From Paraburkholderia oxyphila NBRC 105797 (lineage in GTDB: Bacteria > Pseudomonadota > Gammaproteobacteria > Burkholderiales > Burkholderiaceae): a stretch of DNA of 64,000 bases. The stretch covers positions 62,001-126,000 of the forward strand of contig NZ_BAYD01000005.1 of the NCBI RefSeq assembly GCF_000685075.1, written 5' to 3'. Under the pieces are notes generated by a model that did no database searches, was not told where the DNA came from, and was given only the letters and a program-made list of their open reading frames with translations. Both the position numbers and the translations under genes were made by a program. Positions 33,159-41,542 of this stretch are shown piece after piece (the first letter of the stretch is position 1; each line of letters begins with the position of its first letter).

Positions 33159-34148
33159 ATGAAGACACGTATCACCGAGCTTTTCGGCATTCAATATCCC
33201 ATCGTACAGGGAGGGATGCATTACGTCGGCCTCGCAGAACTTGCCTCTGCGGTTTCCAACGCCGGTGGTTTGGGCATTATCACCGCCCTGACACAAAAGA
33301 CGCCTGAGCTGCTTGCAAAGGAAATTGCACGGTGCAGGGAAATGACCGATCGACCGTTTGGCGTGAACCTCACGTTCCTTCCGACGTTCTCGGCCCCGCC
33401 GTACCCTGAATACATCGATGCGATCAAACAGGGTGGCGTGCGCATCGTCGAAACGGCGGGTCGCAATCCCGAGCCCTACATGGCCAGCCTCAAAGACGCG
33501 GGCATCACGGTGTTTCACAAGTGCACGTCGATACGGCACGCCCTCAAGGCGCAGCAGACAGGATGTGATGCGGTCACCGTGGATGGCTTCGAATGCGGTG
33601 GTCATCCAGGCGAGGACGATATTCCGAATATGATTTTGCTGCCACGTGCTGCAGAAGCGTTAGCGATTCCAACGATTGCTTCGGGGGGCATGGCTAACGG
33701 GCGCAGTCTGGTGGCGGCACTTGCGTTGGGTTCTGAAGGCATCAGCATGGGCACCCGGTTTGTTGCTACGCAAGAAGCACCGGTTCATGAGAATGTAAAA
33801 AGGGCGATCGTTAACGCAACCGAGCTGGACACGCGGCTGATCATGCGCGGCCTGAGAAATACCGAGCGCGTGCTCAACAATGCCGGTGTGGAACGTCTTC
33901 TGGAGATCGAGCGTGAGAAGGGCAATGATCTTCGTATCGATGACATCATCGACCAGGTGGCCGGTGTTTATCCAAAAGTCATGCGTGATGGCTTGCTGGA
34001 TTCCGGCGCGTGGAGCTGCGGCATGGTGGCCGGCTTGATTCACGATGTGCCCACCGTGAAGGCGCTCATCGACGATATTGTCGGTGAGGCCAGGACACTG
34101 ATCGGGGCTAGACTCCAATCGATGCTCGATGCCACGAACCTCGAGTAG
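33159..34148 (+). CDS. NPD-family flavoprotein (nitronate monooxygenase-like)
   Basis: 329 residues forming a TIM barrel that binds FMN: FGIQYPIVQGGMHYVGLAELASAVSNAGGLG at the N terminus, DAVTVDGFECGGHPGEDD in the middle (His near the flavin), and TIASGGMANGRSLVAALALGSEGISMGTRFVATQEAP at the phosphate site. The automatic name is nitronate monooxygenase, but related proteins in CoA pathways (for example IpdC-like) act on enoyl- or ring-CoA intermediates. The CoA ligase context favours such a role (inference). Confidence 0.88.
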   Translation: MKTRITELFGIQYPIVQGGMHYVGLAELASAVSNAGGLGIITALTQKTPELLAKEIARCREMTDRPFGVNLTFLPTFSAPPYPEYIDAIKQGGVRIVETAGRNPEPYMASLKDAGITVFHKCTSIRHALKAQQTGCDAVTVDGFECGGHPGEDDIPNMILLPRAAEALAIPTIASGGMANGRSLVAALALGSEGISMGTRFVATQEAPVHENVKRAIVNATELDTRLIMRGLRNTERVLNNAGVERLLEIEREKGNDLRIDDIIDQVAGVYPKVMRDGLLDSGAWSCGMVAGLIHDVPTVKALIDDIVGEARTLIGARLQSMLDATNLE

Positions 34149-34296
34149 CCGAACCAGCGCTGTGTCGAGGCGTCACCGCATCGTTGAGGAACGCGCGCGA
34201 GCCAAAGGGATCGGGTGCAAATAGACGGTCTGAAGGCAGACGCTGGAGATCCACAACATCCACATCGATGTGGTTCCAGCGTCGCTTGCACAACCG

Positions 34297-35145
34297 TCAG
34301 GGCGCGGCGTAGGTTCGCTGAACTTGTTCACCGAGTCCGTCGATACCCAGACGCACGACCTGGCCCGGTCGCAGAAAAACCGGCTCCGGCTTGACCCCTA
34401 ATCCCACGCCCGGCGGCGTGCCCGTAGAAATGATGTCGCCGGGCTGCAGGCTCATGCAGTGAGAGACGTAGGATACGAGACGCGCGACGCTGAATACCAT
34501 GCGTGCAGTGTTGCCGTTTTGGTATCGGTGCCCGTCGACTTCGAGCCACAGCTGTAGATTTTGCGGATCGGGGACCTCATCCCGGGTCACCAGCCAGGGG
34601 CCGATCGGGCCGAAGGAGTCGAAGCCTTTGCCTTTGTCCCACGATACGCCTCGCTCCAGCTGCCATTCCCGTTCGGACACATCGTTGACTACGCAATATC
34701 CGGCTACGTGCTCGAGGGCATCGGACTCGCTGACATACTTCGCTTCCCGTCCAATTACCACGCCCAACTCGACTTCCCAGTCGGTTTTTTTCGATTGCCG
34801 GGGAATTTCGATGCCGTCGTTCGGGCCGCAGATCGCACTCGTCCATTTGTTGAAAATGACGGGTTCGGCCGGTACAGGGACGCCCGACTCGGCGGCATGG
34901 TCCGTGTAGTTCAAACCGATGCAGACAAATTTGCCGATCCGGCCGACGCAAGCTCCGATGCGCGGCGTACCCTCGACCACGGGCAGTGATGCCAGCTCGA
35001 GCTGGCCGAGCCGGGCGATCTCAGTCGCTCCGAGCACGCTGCCATCGATATCGGTTATTTCAGCGGAGAGATCTCGAATCAAACCCTGCTGATCGAGAAT
35101 ACCGGGTCTTTCCTGTCCCTTCGGGCCATATCGCAACAGCTTCAT
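34297..35145 (-). CDS. Fumarylacetoacetate hydrolase family protein
   Basis: 282 residues from the ATG at 35145; the longer open frame lacks support. It shows the FAH fold: FVCIGLNYTDHAAESGVPVP, EPVIFNKWTSAICGPNDGIEIP, metal-binding acidic residues in DWEVELGVVIG and YCVVNDVSEREWQ, and the closing QPGDIISTGTPPGVGLG. Family members hydrolyse C-C bonds in 2,4-diketo acids or decarboxylate/hydrate 2-oxo acids. Similar proteins are called ureidoglycolate lyase or 2,4-diketo-3-deoxy-L-fuconate hydrolase. Divergent from an AraC regulator; convergent with the CoA ligase operon. Specific substrate not determined. Confidence 0.88.
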   Translation of the reverse strand: MKLLRYGPKGQERPGILDQQGLIRDLSAEITDIDGSVLGATEIARLGQLELASLPVVEGTPRIGACVGRIGKFVCIGLNYTDHAAESGVPVPAEPVIFNKWTSAICGPNDGIEIPRQSKKTDWEVELGVVIGREAKYVSESDALEHVAGYCVVNDVSEREWQLERGVSWDKGKGFDSFGPIGPWLVTRDEVPDPQNLQLWLEVDGHRYQNGNTARMVFSVARLVSYVSHCMSLQPGDIISTGTPPGVGLGVKPEPVFLRPGQVVRLGIDGLGEQVQRTYAAP

Positions 35146-35641
35146 AGGCTTTTCCTTGGTTGAATATCCTGGGTGATACCCCGTATTTATTGTTGATTTT
35201 TTGCCGGGGGCGGCGACAGGGCTCGGCTTGTCTTTTTCCTGGACAAATCCCACGGCAGGGAACGCGGCCGGCCCGAAGGCCCCGAGGCAGGCCCATGGGC
35301 GGGCGGGGCGTCCGCAAGAGCGCTGTTTTATGCAAGAAATTCGCAATCCATGCCCTGTTTTACCTGGCCGAATTTGCATAAATTTGCGGCGTGACGCTTT
35401 TCAACTGCGGCCCGGCGCGCTCGAGCCGGTCTTTACCAAGGGCAGCACCGAGAATATTCCCTTGCTCGAATCCGGCCAGCTGTTGCCCGGTCTTGCCGGG
35501 GCGAGCCAGCCTGCGTGGCATTGGCCGGGGTCGGCCGGCAGCCGTTAGCTTCGCGATGCGGGAACTGCGCCTCCGCAGGCAGCTGGCACCCGTTGCTCGA
35601 TCTGAGATAAATTCAATCATCCCGGTCTTCCTGCTCCAGCC
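35146..35641. other. Long divergent intergenic region with an inverted repeat
   Basis: 496 bp between the FAH gene and the divergent AraC gene. An imperfect inverted repeat is visible: TTTTATGCAAGAAATTCGCA (35326-35345) against GAATTTGCATAAATTTGCGG (35370-35389), i.e. ATGCAA and TTGCAT with similar flanks. It may be the binding site of the adjacent AraC regulator. No coding sequence recognised. Confidence 0.5.
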
Positions 35642-36556
35642 ATGTCCGTTCTCTCGCTCAAGCACGTCAAAACCTATGGGATGGCCGAGCGTGCCGATCA
35701 CCTGGAATTCGATATCCGGACCCAGGAGGGGTCGCCCTTGTTGAGCCATCCCCATCGACACGAGCATTTCCAGATCAAAGTCGGTCTCGCTGGTGAAGTC
35801 GAGCAGACAGTGGGGGGGAGTGTGCGCCCATTCCGGCGAGGCTACCTGGGATTCGTGCTGCCCTATCGCGTCCACCTGGTGCCGCATCCGCCCGGAAGCC
35901 GCTTCGTGATGATCAACTTTTCCCAGCAGTTCCTGCGTCCCGATCTGGCTATCGATCCGCTCGATCTAGAGGAGGTCGATCTGCTCACGTTTCCTGAGCT
36001 TGCGCCTTTCGTCTATCAGGAGTATCTGGATTTTTGCTTCGATGAAGTCGAATTCGGCGTGATCGAATCACTGCTGGAACGCTTGTTCGAAGAGAACGCG
36101 AGGCGCGGATTTTGTTCGCTCGCGCTGATGCGCAGCCTGCTGATTCAGATGATTTGCCTGGTCTGCAAAAAGTACGAGGCGCAAATTCTCTCCTTGCAGT
36201 CGAGCCAGGGGCAGCTGGGCAGTCAGCGTGATGCCCTGCAAAGGCTGTCGCGCTTTCTGCGCGCGAACCTTGGGGAGAAAATCGCGTTGGGTGACGCTGC
36301 GAACGCCGTCAACCTGTCGCCGAACTATCTGGCGCATCTGCTGAAAAAGGAAACCGGGAAGACCTTCGTCGAGCTATTGACGCAGCGGCGCCTCGAGCAT
36401 GCGATAGAACTCCTTGCACACTCGACCTCTCGTATCGAGCAGATCGCGCATCTTTGCGGGTTTCCCGATCAGGCGTACTTCACGCGTCGCTTCAAGGTCC
36501 GTTACGGGCGAAGCCCTCGCGATTATCGGGCCTCGGTTCGCCAGTCACAGGGTTGA
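35642..36556 (+). CDS. AraC family transcriptional regulator (cupin N-terminal domain)
   Basis: 304 residues. The N-terminal cupin has SHPHRHEHFQIKVGLAGEVEQTVGG and a second GYLGFVLPYRVHLVPHPPGSRFVMINF block. The C-terminal AraC domain has IALGDAANAVNLSPNYLAHLLKKETGKTF and IEQIAHLCGFPDQAYFTRRF. Probable regulator of the divergent FAH-family gene through the inverted repeat between them. Confidence 0.9.
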   Translation: MSVLSLKHVKTYGMAERADHLEFDIRTQEGSPLLSHPHRHEHFQIKVGLAGEVEQTVGGSVRPFRRGYLGFVLPYRVHLVPHPPGSRFVMINFSQQFLRPDLAIDPLDLEEVDLLTFPELAPFVYQEYLDFCFDEVEFGVIESLLERLFEENARRGFCSLALMRSLLIQMICLVCKKYEAQILSLQSSQGQLGSQRDALQRLSRFLRANLGEKIALGDAANAVNLSPNYLAHLLKKETGKTFVELLTQRRLEHAIELLAHSTSRIEQIAHLCGFPDQAYFTRRFKVRYGRSPRDYRASVRQSQG

Positions 36557-36641
36557 GGCTCATTCAAGCCTTTTGTCAAGAAACGATCCGGCGCGCAAGC
36601 GGCCTGGCAATTGCCAACGTTGCGCGCCTCGGGGGCAGCAC

Positions 36642-36971
36642 TCATTGCTGCAGGCTGCCACTCGACTCCGTCGAGGCCGCAATCGTTCCGCTTCCGGATA
36701 GCCCGCAATCTCGCTGGTATTTTGCCTGCAGCCGATGTTCCGCGGATTGCAGGTCGTACGGGTAATCGTTGGCATCGCCGCTTGCCGGGCTATAGCCGAC
36801 CGACTCGAGTTCACGCAGTTCGTTTTGCAGCTGCTGGTGGCTCGGTGGCTGTGCCGATCGAACGAAGGGGTAATCCCGGCATTGCGCGGCAGTCAGTTGC
36901 GACGATGCAAATGCGGGACACGCGACGGCGGATAGAAGGGCCAGGATTGCGGTGCGTTGCAGGGTCTTCAC
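36642..36971 (-). CDS. Small secreted DUF4148-like protein
   Basis: 109 residues from GTG 36971. A signal peptide is apparent (TAILALLSAVACPAFA). The mature part is short and hydrophilic: SSQLTAAQCRDYPF, then QQLQNELRELESVGYSPASGDANDYPYDLQSAEHRL, whose ELxxLExxGYxPxxxDxxYPxDLQxAExR pattern is typical of DUF4148, a family frequent in Burkholderia. One cysteine before and one after this motif. Role unknown; periplasmic location inferred. Confidence 0.75.
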   Translation of the reverse strand: MKTLQRTAILALLSAVACPAFASSQLTAAQCRDYPFVRSAQPPSHQQLQNELRELESVGYSPASGDANDYPYDLQSAEHRLQAKYQRDCGLSGSGTIAASTESSGSLQQ

Positions 36972-37067
36972 GATGGCGACACTCCAGATTTTCGATGCTC
37001 TCGAGATTACGCCGTCGTGCTGCATGAAACCGATTCATGCTCATGAAGCTTTTTTTATCCGGTTCGC

Positions 37068-37148
37068 TCACCACCACGGGTGTCGTCGCGCTGCATTCAG
37101 CGCTTCGTCGAGAGCCGGCAATTCCGCATGCCAATGCCGTTCCCATTC
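37068..37148 (-). pseudogene. 3'-terminal fragment of a sugar phosphate isomerase/epimerase gene
   Basis: 27 codons ending in a stop read EWERHWHAELPALDEALNAARRHPWW. They match the last 26 residues plus stop of the intact epimerase gene at 51464-52306 (EWERHWHPQLPTLEEALNAARRHAWW). By my base-by-base alignment 71 of 78 bases agree. Similarity stops abruptly upstream, 31 bp from the TetR stop codon. It is a truncated second copy from a related operon. Confidence 0.8.
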
Positions 37149-37179
37149 GCGTAGTCGACGCCAGTCAACTTGACAGCGT

Positions 37180-37836
37180 CTAATTGATGACAAGGTAGCC
37201 GAGGACCACGTCTAGCATGTGATGCAGACGTTCGACGCGTGCCTTGGTGCTCATTAGATCACGTGAAAAAATCGTGCTCAGAGTGTGCTTGTTGGAGAGG
37301 TAGAAGTAGCTCAGCGACGCGATGGAAATATAAAGCTGAACGGGGTCGACACCCGCGCGAAAGATCCCATCTCGCTGGCCGCGCTGTATAACGCCGCCCA
37401 GCATATCGACCAGAGGCATATTCAATGACTTTGAGTCGGAGTTCTTCACATGAATGCCGCCGTGCGCGTTTTCTGTGTTCAACAGGCCGATGAACTCTGG
37501 ATTTTCCAGGAAGTAATTCCAGGTGAAGGCCACCAGCGAACGGATCGCATCTATTGGGGCTTGATCATCCAGATGCAGGTCTTTTTCGGCTTCACGAATC
37601 GACGCATAGCTGCGCTCCAGGACAGCAATGAAAAGATCGTCCTTGCTGTTGAAGTAGTAGTAGACCATGCGTTTGTTCGTGCCCGCCTTTTCCGCAATCT
37701 TCTCGACACGCGCTCCAGCAAGACCCAGTTCGGCGAACTCCTGGGTTGCTGCCTCCAGGATGAGCATGCGGGTGCGGTCCGCGTTCCGTGTGGCCTTTTC
37801 GAGTTTCGAAGGCGCTAAAGCGTCGCTGCCAATCAT
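37180..37836 (-). CDS. TetR family transcriptional regulator
   Basis: 218 residues from the ATG at 37836. HTH: ARVEKIAEKAGTNKRMVYYYFNSKDDLFIAVLERSY near the N terminus, preceded by RTRMLILEAATQEFAELGLAG. The C-terminal domain (VAFTWNYFLENPEFIGLLNTENAHGG) resembles RutR/TetR_C_15-type domains. Divergent from the Gfo/Idh-DUF993 operon and probably its repressor. Confidence 0.88.
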   Translation of the reverse strand: MIGSDALAPSKLEKATRNADRTRMLILEAATQEFAELGLAGARVEKIAEKAGTNKRMVYYYFNSKDDLFIAVLERSYASIREAEKDLHLDDQAPIDAIRSLVAFTWNYFLENPEFIGLLNTENAHGGIHVKNSDSKSLNMPLVDMLGGVIQRGQRDGIFRAGVDPVQLYISIASLSYFYLSNKHTLSTIFSRDLMSTKARVERLHHMLDVVLGYLVIN

Positions 37837-38286
37837 TGTCGTCTTGTCTCGCTGGAAAAGATGAATTGTAAGGCCGAGCCGCACCTCGCACTCAGGGATC
37901 GACGCGTCGCCGAAGCATTCGGCGCCGTCCGTCATGGTCATCCACGGACGATCGGAAGTCCACGGCGCCGGCGGAGGAATTTGTAACGATCCGGTTAAAA
38001 CGCCCCGCTATCAGGCGCGCCGCCGCCCACCTTGATAACTACCGTTTTGGTGACATTAAGCCACAACATACGCGCGGAAGCGAGTGTTTAGGTGTGGGAA
38101 GTCGCCATAAAATTCCAAAATTTCTGGGGTTGAGCACGATGTATCGCCGATAGGTGTTAACCATAACGTGAATTAAGGCGACGTTTGTGGAATTATTCAT
38201 GCACCGGAAGTGCTGTCCCTCGATGCAGGACTTCCGCGATGGCAGCCACGCTCGCGTACAGAGAAATTCACTTTCAAGGAGTCGCA
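37837..38286. promoter_or_regulatory. Divergent regulatory region, TetR / Gfo-Idh operon
   Basis: 450 bp. The right two thirds are AT-richer than average (38030-38200) and contain GTGTTAACCATAACGTGAAT near 38153-38172, a candidate TetR operator area. AAGGAG lies seven bases before the Gfo/Idh ATG. No open frame with coding character was recognised. Confidence 0.45.
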
Positions 38287-39438
38287 ATGACCACTCACCG
38301 TATTGGACTGGTAATGCACGGCGTAACCGGTCGGATGGGTATGAATCAACACTTGATTCGCTCCATCGTCGCTATCCGCAAGCAAGGCGGCGTGACGCTG
38401 AGCAACGGCGAGCGTCTGATGCCCGATCCGATCCTGGTGGGTCGTAACGAAGAAAAAATCGCGGCGCTGGCGAAGGCGCACGGGATCGAACGCTGGACGA
38501 CGGATCTGGATGCGGCGCTGGCCAACAAGGACGACACCATTTTCTTCGACGCAGCGACGACGCAGGCTCGCCCCGAACTACTCAAGCGCGCGGTAAAGGC
38601 CGGCAAGCACATCTACTGCGAAAAGCCGGTTGCAACCAATCTCGATGAAGCGATGGATCTCTATCGCGCGGCGCAAGCTGCTGGCGTAAAGCACGGGGTC
38701 GTCCAGGACAAGCTCTGGCTGCCTGGGCTGAAAAAGCTCCAACTGCTGAATGAAGCCGGGTTCTTCGGGAAAATGCTCTCCGTGCGCGGTGAGTTTGGTT
38801 ACTGGGTCTTCGAAGGCGACCTTCAACCTGCCCAACGTCCCTCGTGGAACTATCGCGAAGAAGACGGCGGCGGCATCATCCTCGACATGCTCTGTCACTG
38901 GCGCTATGTCATCGACAACGTATTCGGGAAAGTGAAAAGCGTCTCGTGCCTGGGCGCGACGCACATTCCTGCGCGCTGGGATGAAAAGGGCAACCCATAC
39001 GAGGCCACCGCGGACGATGCGGCCTACGCGACGTTCGAGCTCGAGAACGGCGTCATCGTGCAGATGAACAGCTCGTGGTGTGTGCGCGTTCGTCGTGACG
39101 ATCTGGTCACCTTCCAGGTTGACGGCACACACGGCTCCGCTGTTGCGGGCCTGACTGACTGCTACACCCAATCTCGGGTCAACACGCCCAAGCCTGTCTG
39201 GAATCCCGACCTGCGCAATACACACGACTTCATGGCCGACTGGAGTGCCGTTCCCGAAACGAGTGCAAACGACAATGCATTCAAGATTCAATGGGAACTG
39301 TTCCTGAAGCACGTCTGGGGCGAGGGCGATTTCCGCTGGAACCTGCTCGAAGGCGCGAAGGGCGTTCAGTTGGTCGAACTCGGTCTCAAGAGCTGGCGTG
39401 AGCGTCGCTGGGTCGACGTGACGCCGCTGGAGGCCTGA
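38287..39438 (+). CDS. Gfo/Idh/MocA family oxidoreductase
   Basis: 383 residues from the ATG at 38287 with AAGGAG upstream. N-terminal Rossmann region RIGLVMHGVTGRMGMNQHL, then the EKPVATNLDEAM motif that carries the catalytic lysine of the family (IYCEKPVATN). The C-terminal domain includes PSWNYREEDGGGIILDMLCHWRYVIDNVFG. Such NAD(P) enzymes oxidise or reduce sugars, inositols or glycosides. First gene of a four-gene operon, 2 bp from the DUF993 gene. Confidence 0.92.
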   Translation: MTTHRIGLVMHGVTGRMGMNQHLIRSIVAIRKQGGVTLSNGERLMPDPILVGRNEEKIAALAKAHGIERWTTDLDAALANKDDTIFFDAATTQARPELLKRAVKAGKHIYCEKPVATNLDEAMDLYRAAQAAGVKHGVVQDKLWLPGLKKLQLLNEAGFFGKMLSVRGEFGYWVFEGDLQPAQRPSWNYREEDGGGIILDMLCHWRYVIDNVFGKVKSVSCLGATHIPARWDEKGNPYEATADDAAYATFELENGVIVQMNSSWCVRVRRDDLVTFQVDGTHGSAVAGLTDCYTQSRVNTPKPVWNPDLRNTHDFMADWSAVPETSANDNAFKIQWELFLKHVWGEGDFRWNLLEGAKGVQLVELGLKSWRERRWVDVTPLEA

Positions 39439-39440
39439 AG

Positions 39441-40604
39441 ATGGCACACGTTACTTTGCTGACGAAGACACGCGAACGGGAGTCGTTCGAGTTGACGGGC
39501 GTTCGAAGCTGGGCACCGGCCGCCGTTCCGCGCTTCAATCGCATTGCCTATTCTGCTGCGCACGTCGTCGCCGATCCGCGTACGAGTCATGATCCCTGGC
39601 TCACCGCAGCGATCGATTGGGACACGACGATGCAGTATCGGGAACGTCTGTTCACCTTGGGTCTCGGTGTGGCTGAGGCAATGGACACGGCTCAGCGGGG
39701 TATGGGGCTGGACTGGGCGACCTCTCTCGAACTGATCAAACGCACCGTTACGCTGGCCCGCGATTACCCGGGCGCTCAAGTCGCCTCGGGCGCCGGCACG
39801 GATCACCTTCCTGTCTCGCCGGGATTGACGATCGACGATGTCGTGCACGCGTACGAAGAGCAAGTCTCGGCAATCGAAGCGGCGGGCGGGCGTCTCATTT
39901 TGATGGCCAGTCGTGCGCTCGCGGCGGTTGCCCGTTCGGCGGACGACTATGAATACGTCTACGGCAAAATTCTTGGCCAGGCGCGCGAGCCGGTGATTCT
40001 CCACTGGCTGGGAGAGATGTTCGATCCGGCGCTGGCGGGTTATTGGGGTTCCAGTGACGTCGATGAAGCCATGGAGACCTGTCTGCGGGTTATTGCTCAA
40101 AACGCCGACAAGATCGACGGCATCAAGATCTCCTTGCTCGACAAGGAAAAAGAAATCTCCATGCGGCGTCGGCTTCCCGCGTCGGTGAAGATGTACACGG
40201 GCGACGATTTCAACTATCCCGAGCTGATTCAGGGCGATGACGCCGGTTACTCGCACGCCCTGCTGGGCATCTTCGACGCGATCGCACCCGCTGCGGCAAG
40301 TGCGTTGCAGGCACTAGCCCAGGGTGACACGGCGCAGTTCAACGCGATTCTGGCTCCGACCGTACCGCTTTCGCGTCACATCTTCGCAGCACCGACGCGC
40401 TTCTATAAGTCGGGGGTCGTCTTCCTTGCATGGCTGAACAACCATCAAAGCCATTTCACGATGGTCGGTGGCCAGCAAAGCGCGCGGGACGCGATTCACT
40501 ACAGCGAACTGTTCCGTCTCGCGGACAAGGCTGCGCTGTTCGACGATCCCGAACTGGCGGCGGCCCGGATGCGCCATTTCATGGCGGTGCAGGGGGGTGA
40601 GTGA
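39441..40604 (+). CDS. DUF993 family protein (dihydrodipicolinate synthase-like TIM barrel)
   Basis: 387 residues. The sequence fits DUF993: VRSWAPAAVPRFNRIAYSAAHVVADP, IDWDTTMQYRERLFTLGLGVAEAMDTAQRG, and DGIKISLLDKEKEISMRRRLPASVKMYTGDDFNYPELI. The Lys in DGIKISLLD is placed like a Schiff-base lysine of DHDPS/aldolases. The reaction is not established. It lies between the Gfo/Idh gene (2 bp) and the epimerase gene (stop overlaps start as TGATG), so it acts on the same sugar derivative, perhaps by aldol cleavage (inference). Confidence 0.85.
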   Translation: MAHVTLLTKTRERESFELTGVRSWAPAAVPRFNRIAYSAAHVVADPRTSHDPWLTAAIDWDTTMQYRERLFTLGLGVAEAMDTAQRGMGLDWATSLELIKRTVTLARDYPGAQVASGAGTDHLPVSPGLTIDDVVHAYEEQVSAIEAAGGRLILMASRALAAVARSADDYEYVYGKILGQAREPVILHWLGEMFDPALAGYWGSSDVDEAMETCLRVIAQNADKIDGIKISLLDKEKEISMRRRLPASVKMYTGDDFNYPELIQGDDAGYSHALLGIFDAIAPAAASALQALAQGDTAQFNAILAPTVPLSRHIFAAPTRFYKSGVVFLAWLNNHQSHFTMVGGQQSARDAIHYSELFRLADKAALFDDPELAAARMRHFMAVQGGE

Positions 40605-41446
40605 TGAAAACCGGAAGCACCCATCCTGATCCCAAACTGCTCTCGATCAATACCGCGACAGTCCGGCAACAATGGGATCTCGCTCAAATCATCGATGGCT
40701 GCGCGCGACACGAGATTCGCGGCATCTCGCCGTGGCGTGACCAGGTCAAGGCGCTCGGTCTGAAGGAAGCCGCGCGTGCCATCCGTGCCAACGAACTCGT
40801 TGTTACCGGGTACTGTCGCGGTGGCATGTTTACCGCGAACACCGAGGCCGGCAGGGTCGAAGCACGCGACGACAATCGCCGGGCCGTCGATGAGGCGCTC
40901 GAGCTGGGTTCCCAATGCCTTGTTCTGGTTGTGGGGGGGCTGCCTGAAGGATCGAAAGACTTGAAGGATGCGAGAAGCCAGGTTCGAGACGGCATTGGTG
41001 AGCTTCTCGAGTATGCCCGTCGGCAACGCATGCCCCTCGCAATTGAGCCGCTGCATCCAATGTACGCAGCAGATCGAGCTTGCGTCAACACGATGGCGCA
41101 CGCGAACGATCTTTGCGACGAACTGGGTGAAGGGCTCGGGATTGCACTCGATCTCTATCACACCTGGTGGGATCCGGATCTGGAGGCTCAGATCAAGCGA
41201 GCAGGGAAGACGCGACTTCTTGCGTTTCATATCTGCGACTGGCTCGTGCCGACCAGGGATCTCCTGCTGGATCGCGGAATGATGGGGGATGGCGTGATCG
41301 ACCTTCGCAAGTGGCGCCACGCGGTAGAAGAAGTCGGCTATGAAGGTTTCCACGAAGTTGAGATCTTCTCCGCCGAAAACTGGTGGCAAAAAGACCCGAA
41401 TGAGGTTTTGGCGACCTGCAAGGCGCGTCACCTCGAGTTCTGCTAA
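40604..41446 (+). CDS. Sugar phosphate isomerase/epimerase (xylose isomerase-like TIM barrel)
   Basis: 280 residues from the ATG at 40604, which overlaps the DUF993 stop; a GTG one codon earlier is also possible. The AP-endonuclease-2-like barrel shows ISPWRDQVKALGLKEAARAIRA, the metal site in MPLAIEPLHPMYAADRACV, LGIALDLYHTWWDPDLEAQI, RLLAFHICDWLVP, and FHEVEIFSAENWW. These match the Glu, Asp, His and Glu ligands of this superfamily. Sugar or keto-glycoside isomerisation within the operon is expected; substrate unknown. Confidence 0.9.
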   Translation: MKTGSTHPDPKLLSINTATVRQQWDLAQIIDGCARHEIRGISPWRDQVKALGLKEAARAIRANELVVTGYCRGGMFTANTEAGRVEARDDNRRAVDEALELGSQCLVLVVGGLPEGSKDLKDARSQVRDGIGELLEYARRQRMPLAIEPLHPMYAADRACVNTMAHANDLCDELGEGLGIALDLYHTWWDPDLEAQIKRAGKTRLLAFHICDWLVPTRDLLLDRGMMGDGVIDLRKWRHAVEEVGYEGFHEVEIFSAENWWQKDPNEVLATCKARHLEFC

Positions 41447-41542
41447 AGAGGGCTCAGCCGAGCGATCGCCCTTCGAGCACGCTGGCGTCGTCGAAGGGCG
41501 GCCGCAAACCAGATTCGCAGACCATGCAGCAGGAGACACAAC

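Noticed and set aside
34149..34296. Short minus-strand frame after the NPD gene
   Set aside because: No ribosome site, no recognisable family, and it lies in a convergent gap.
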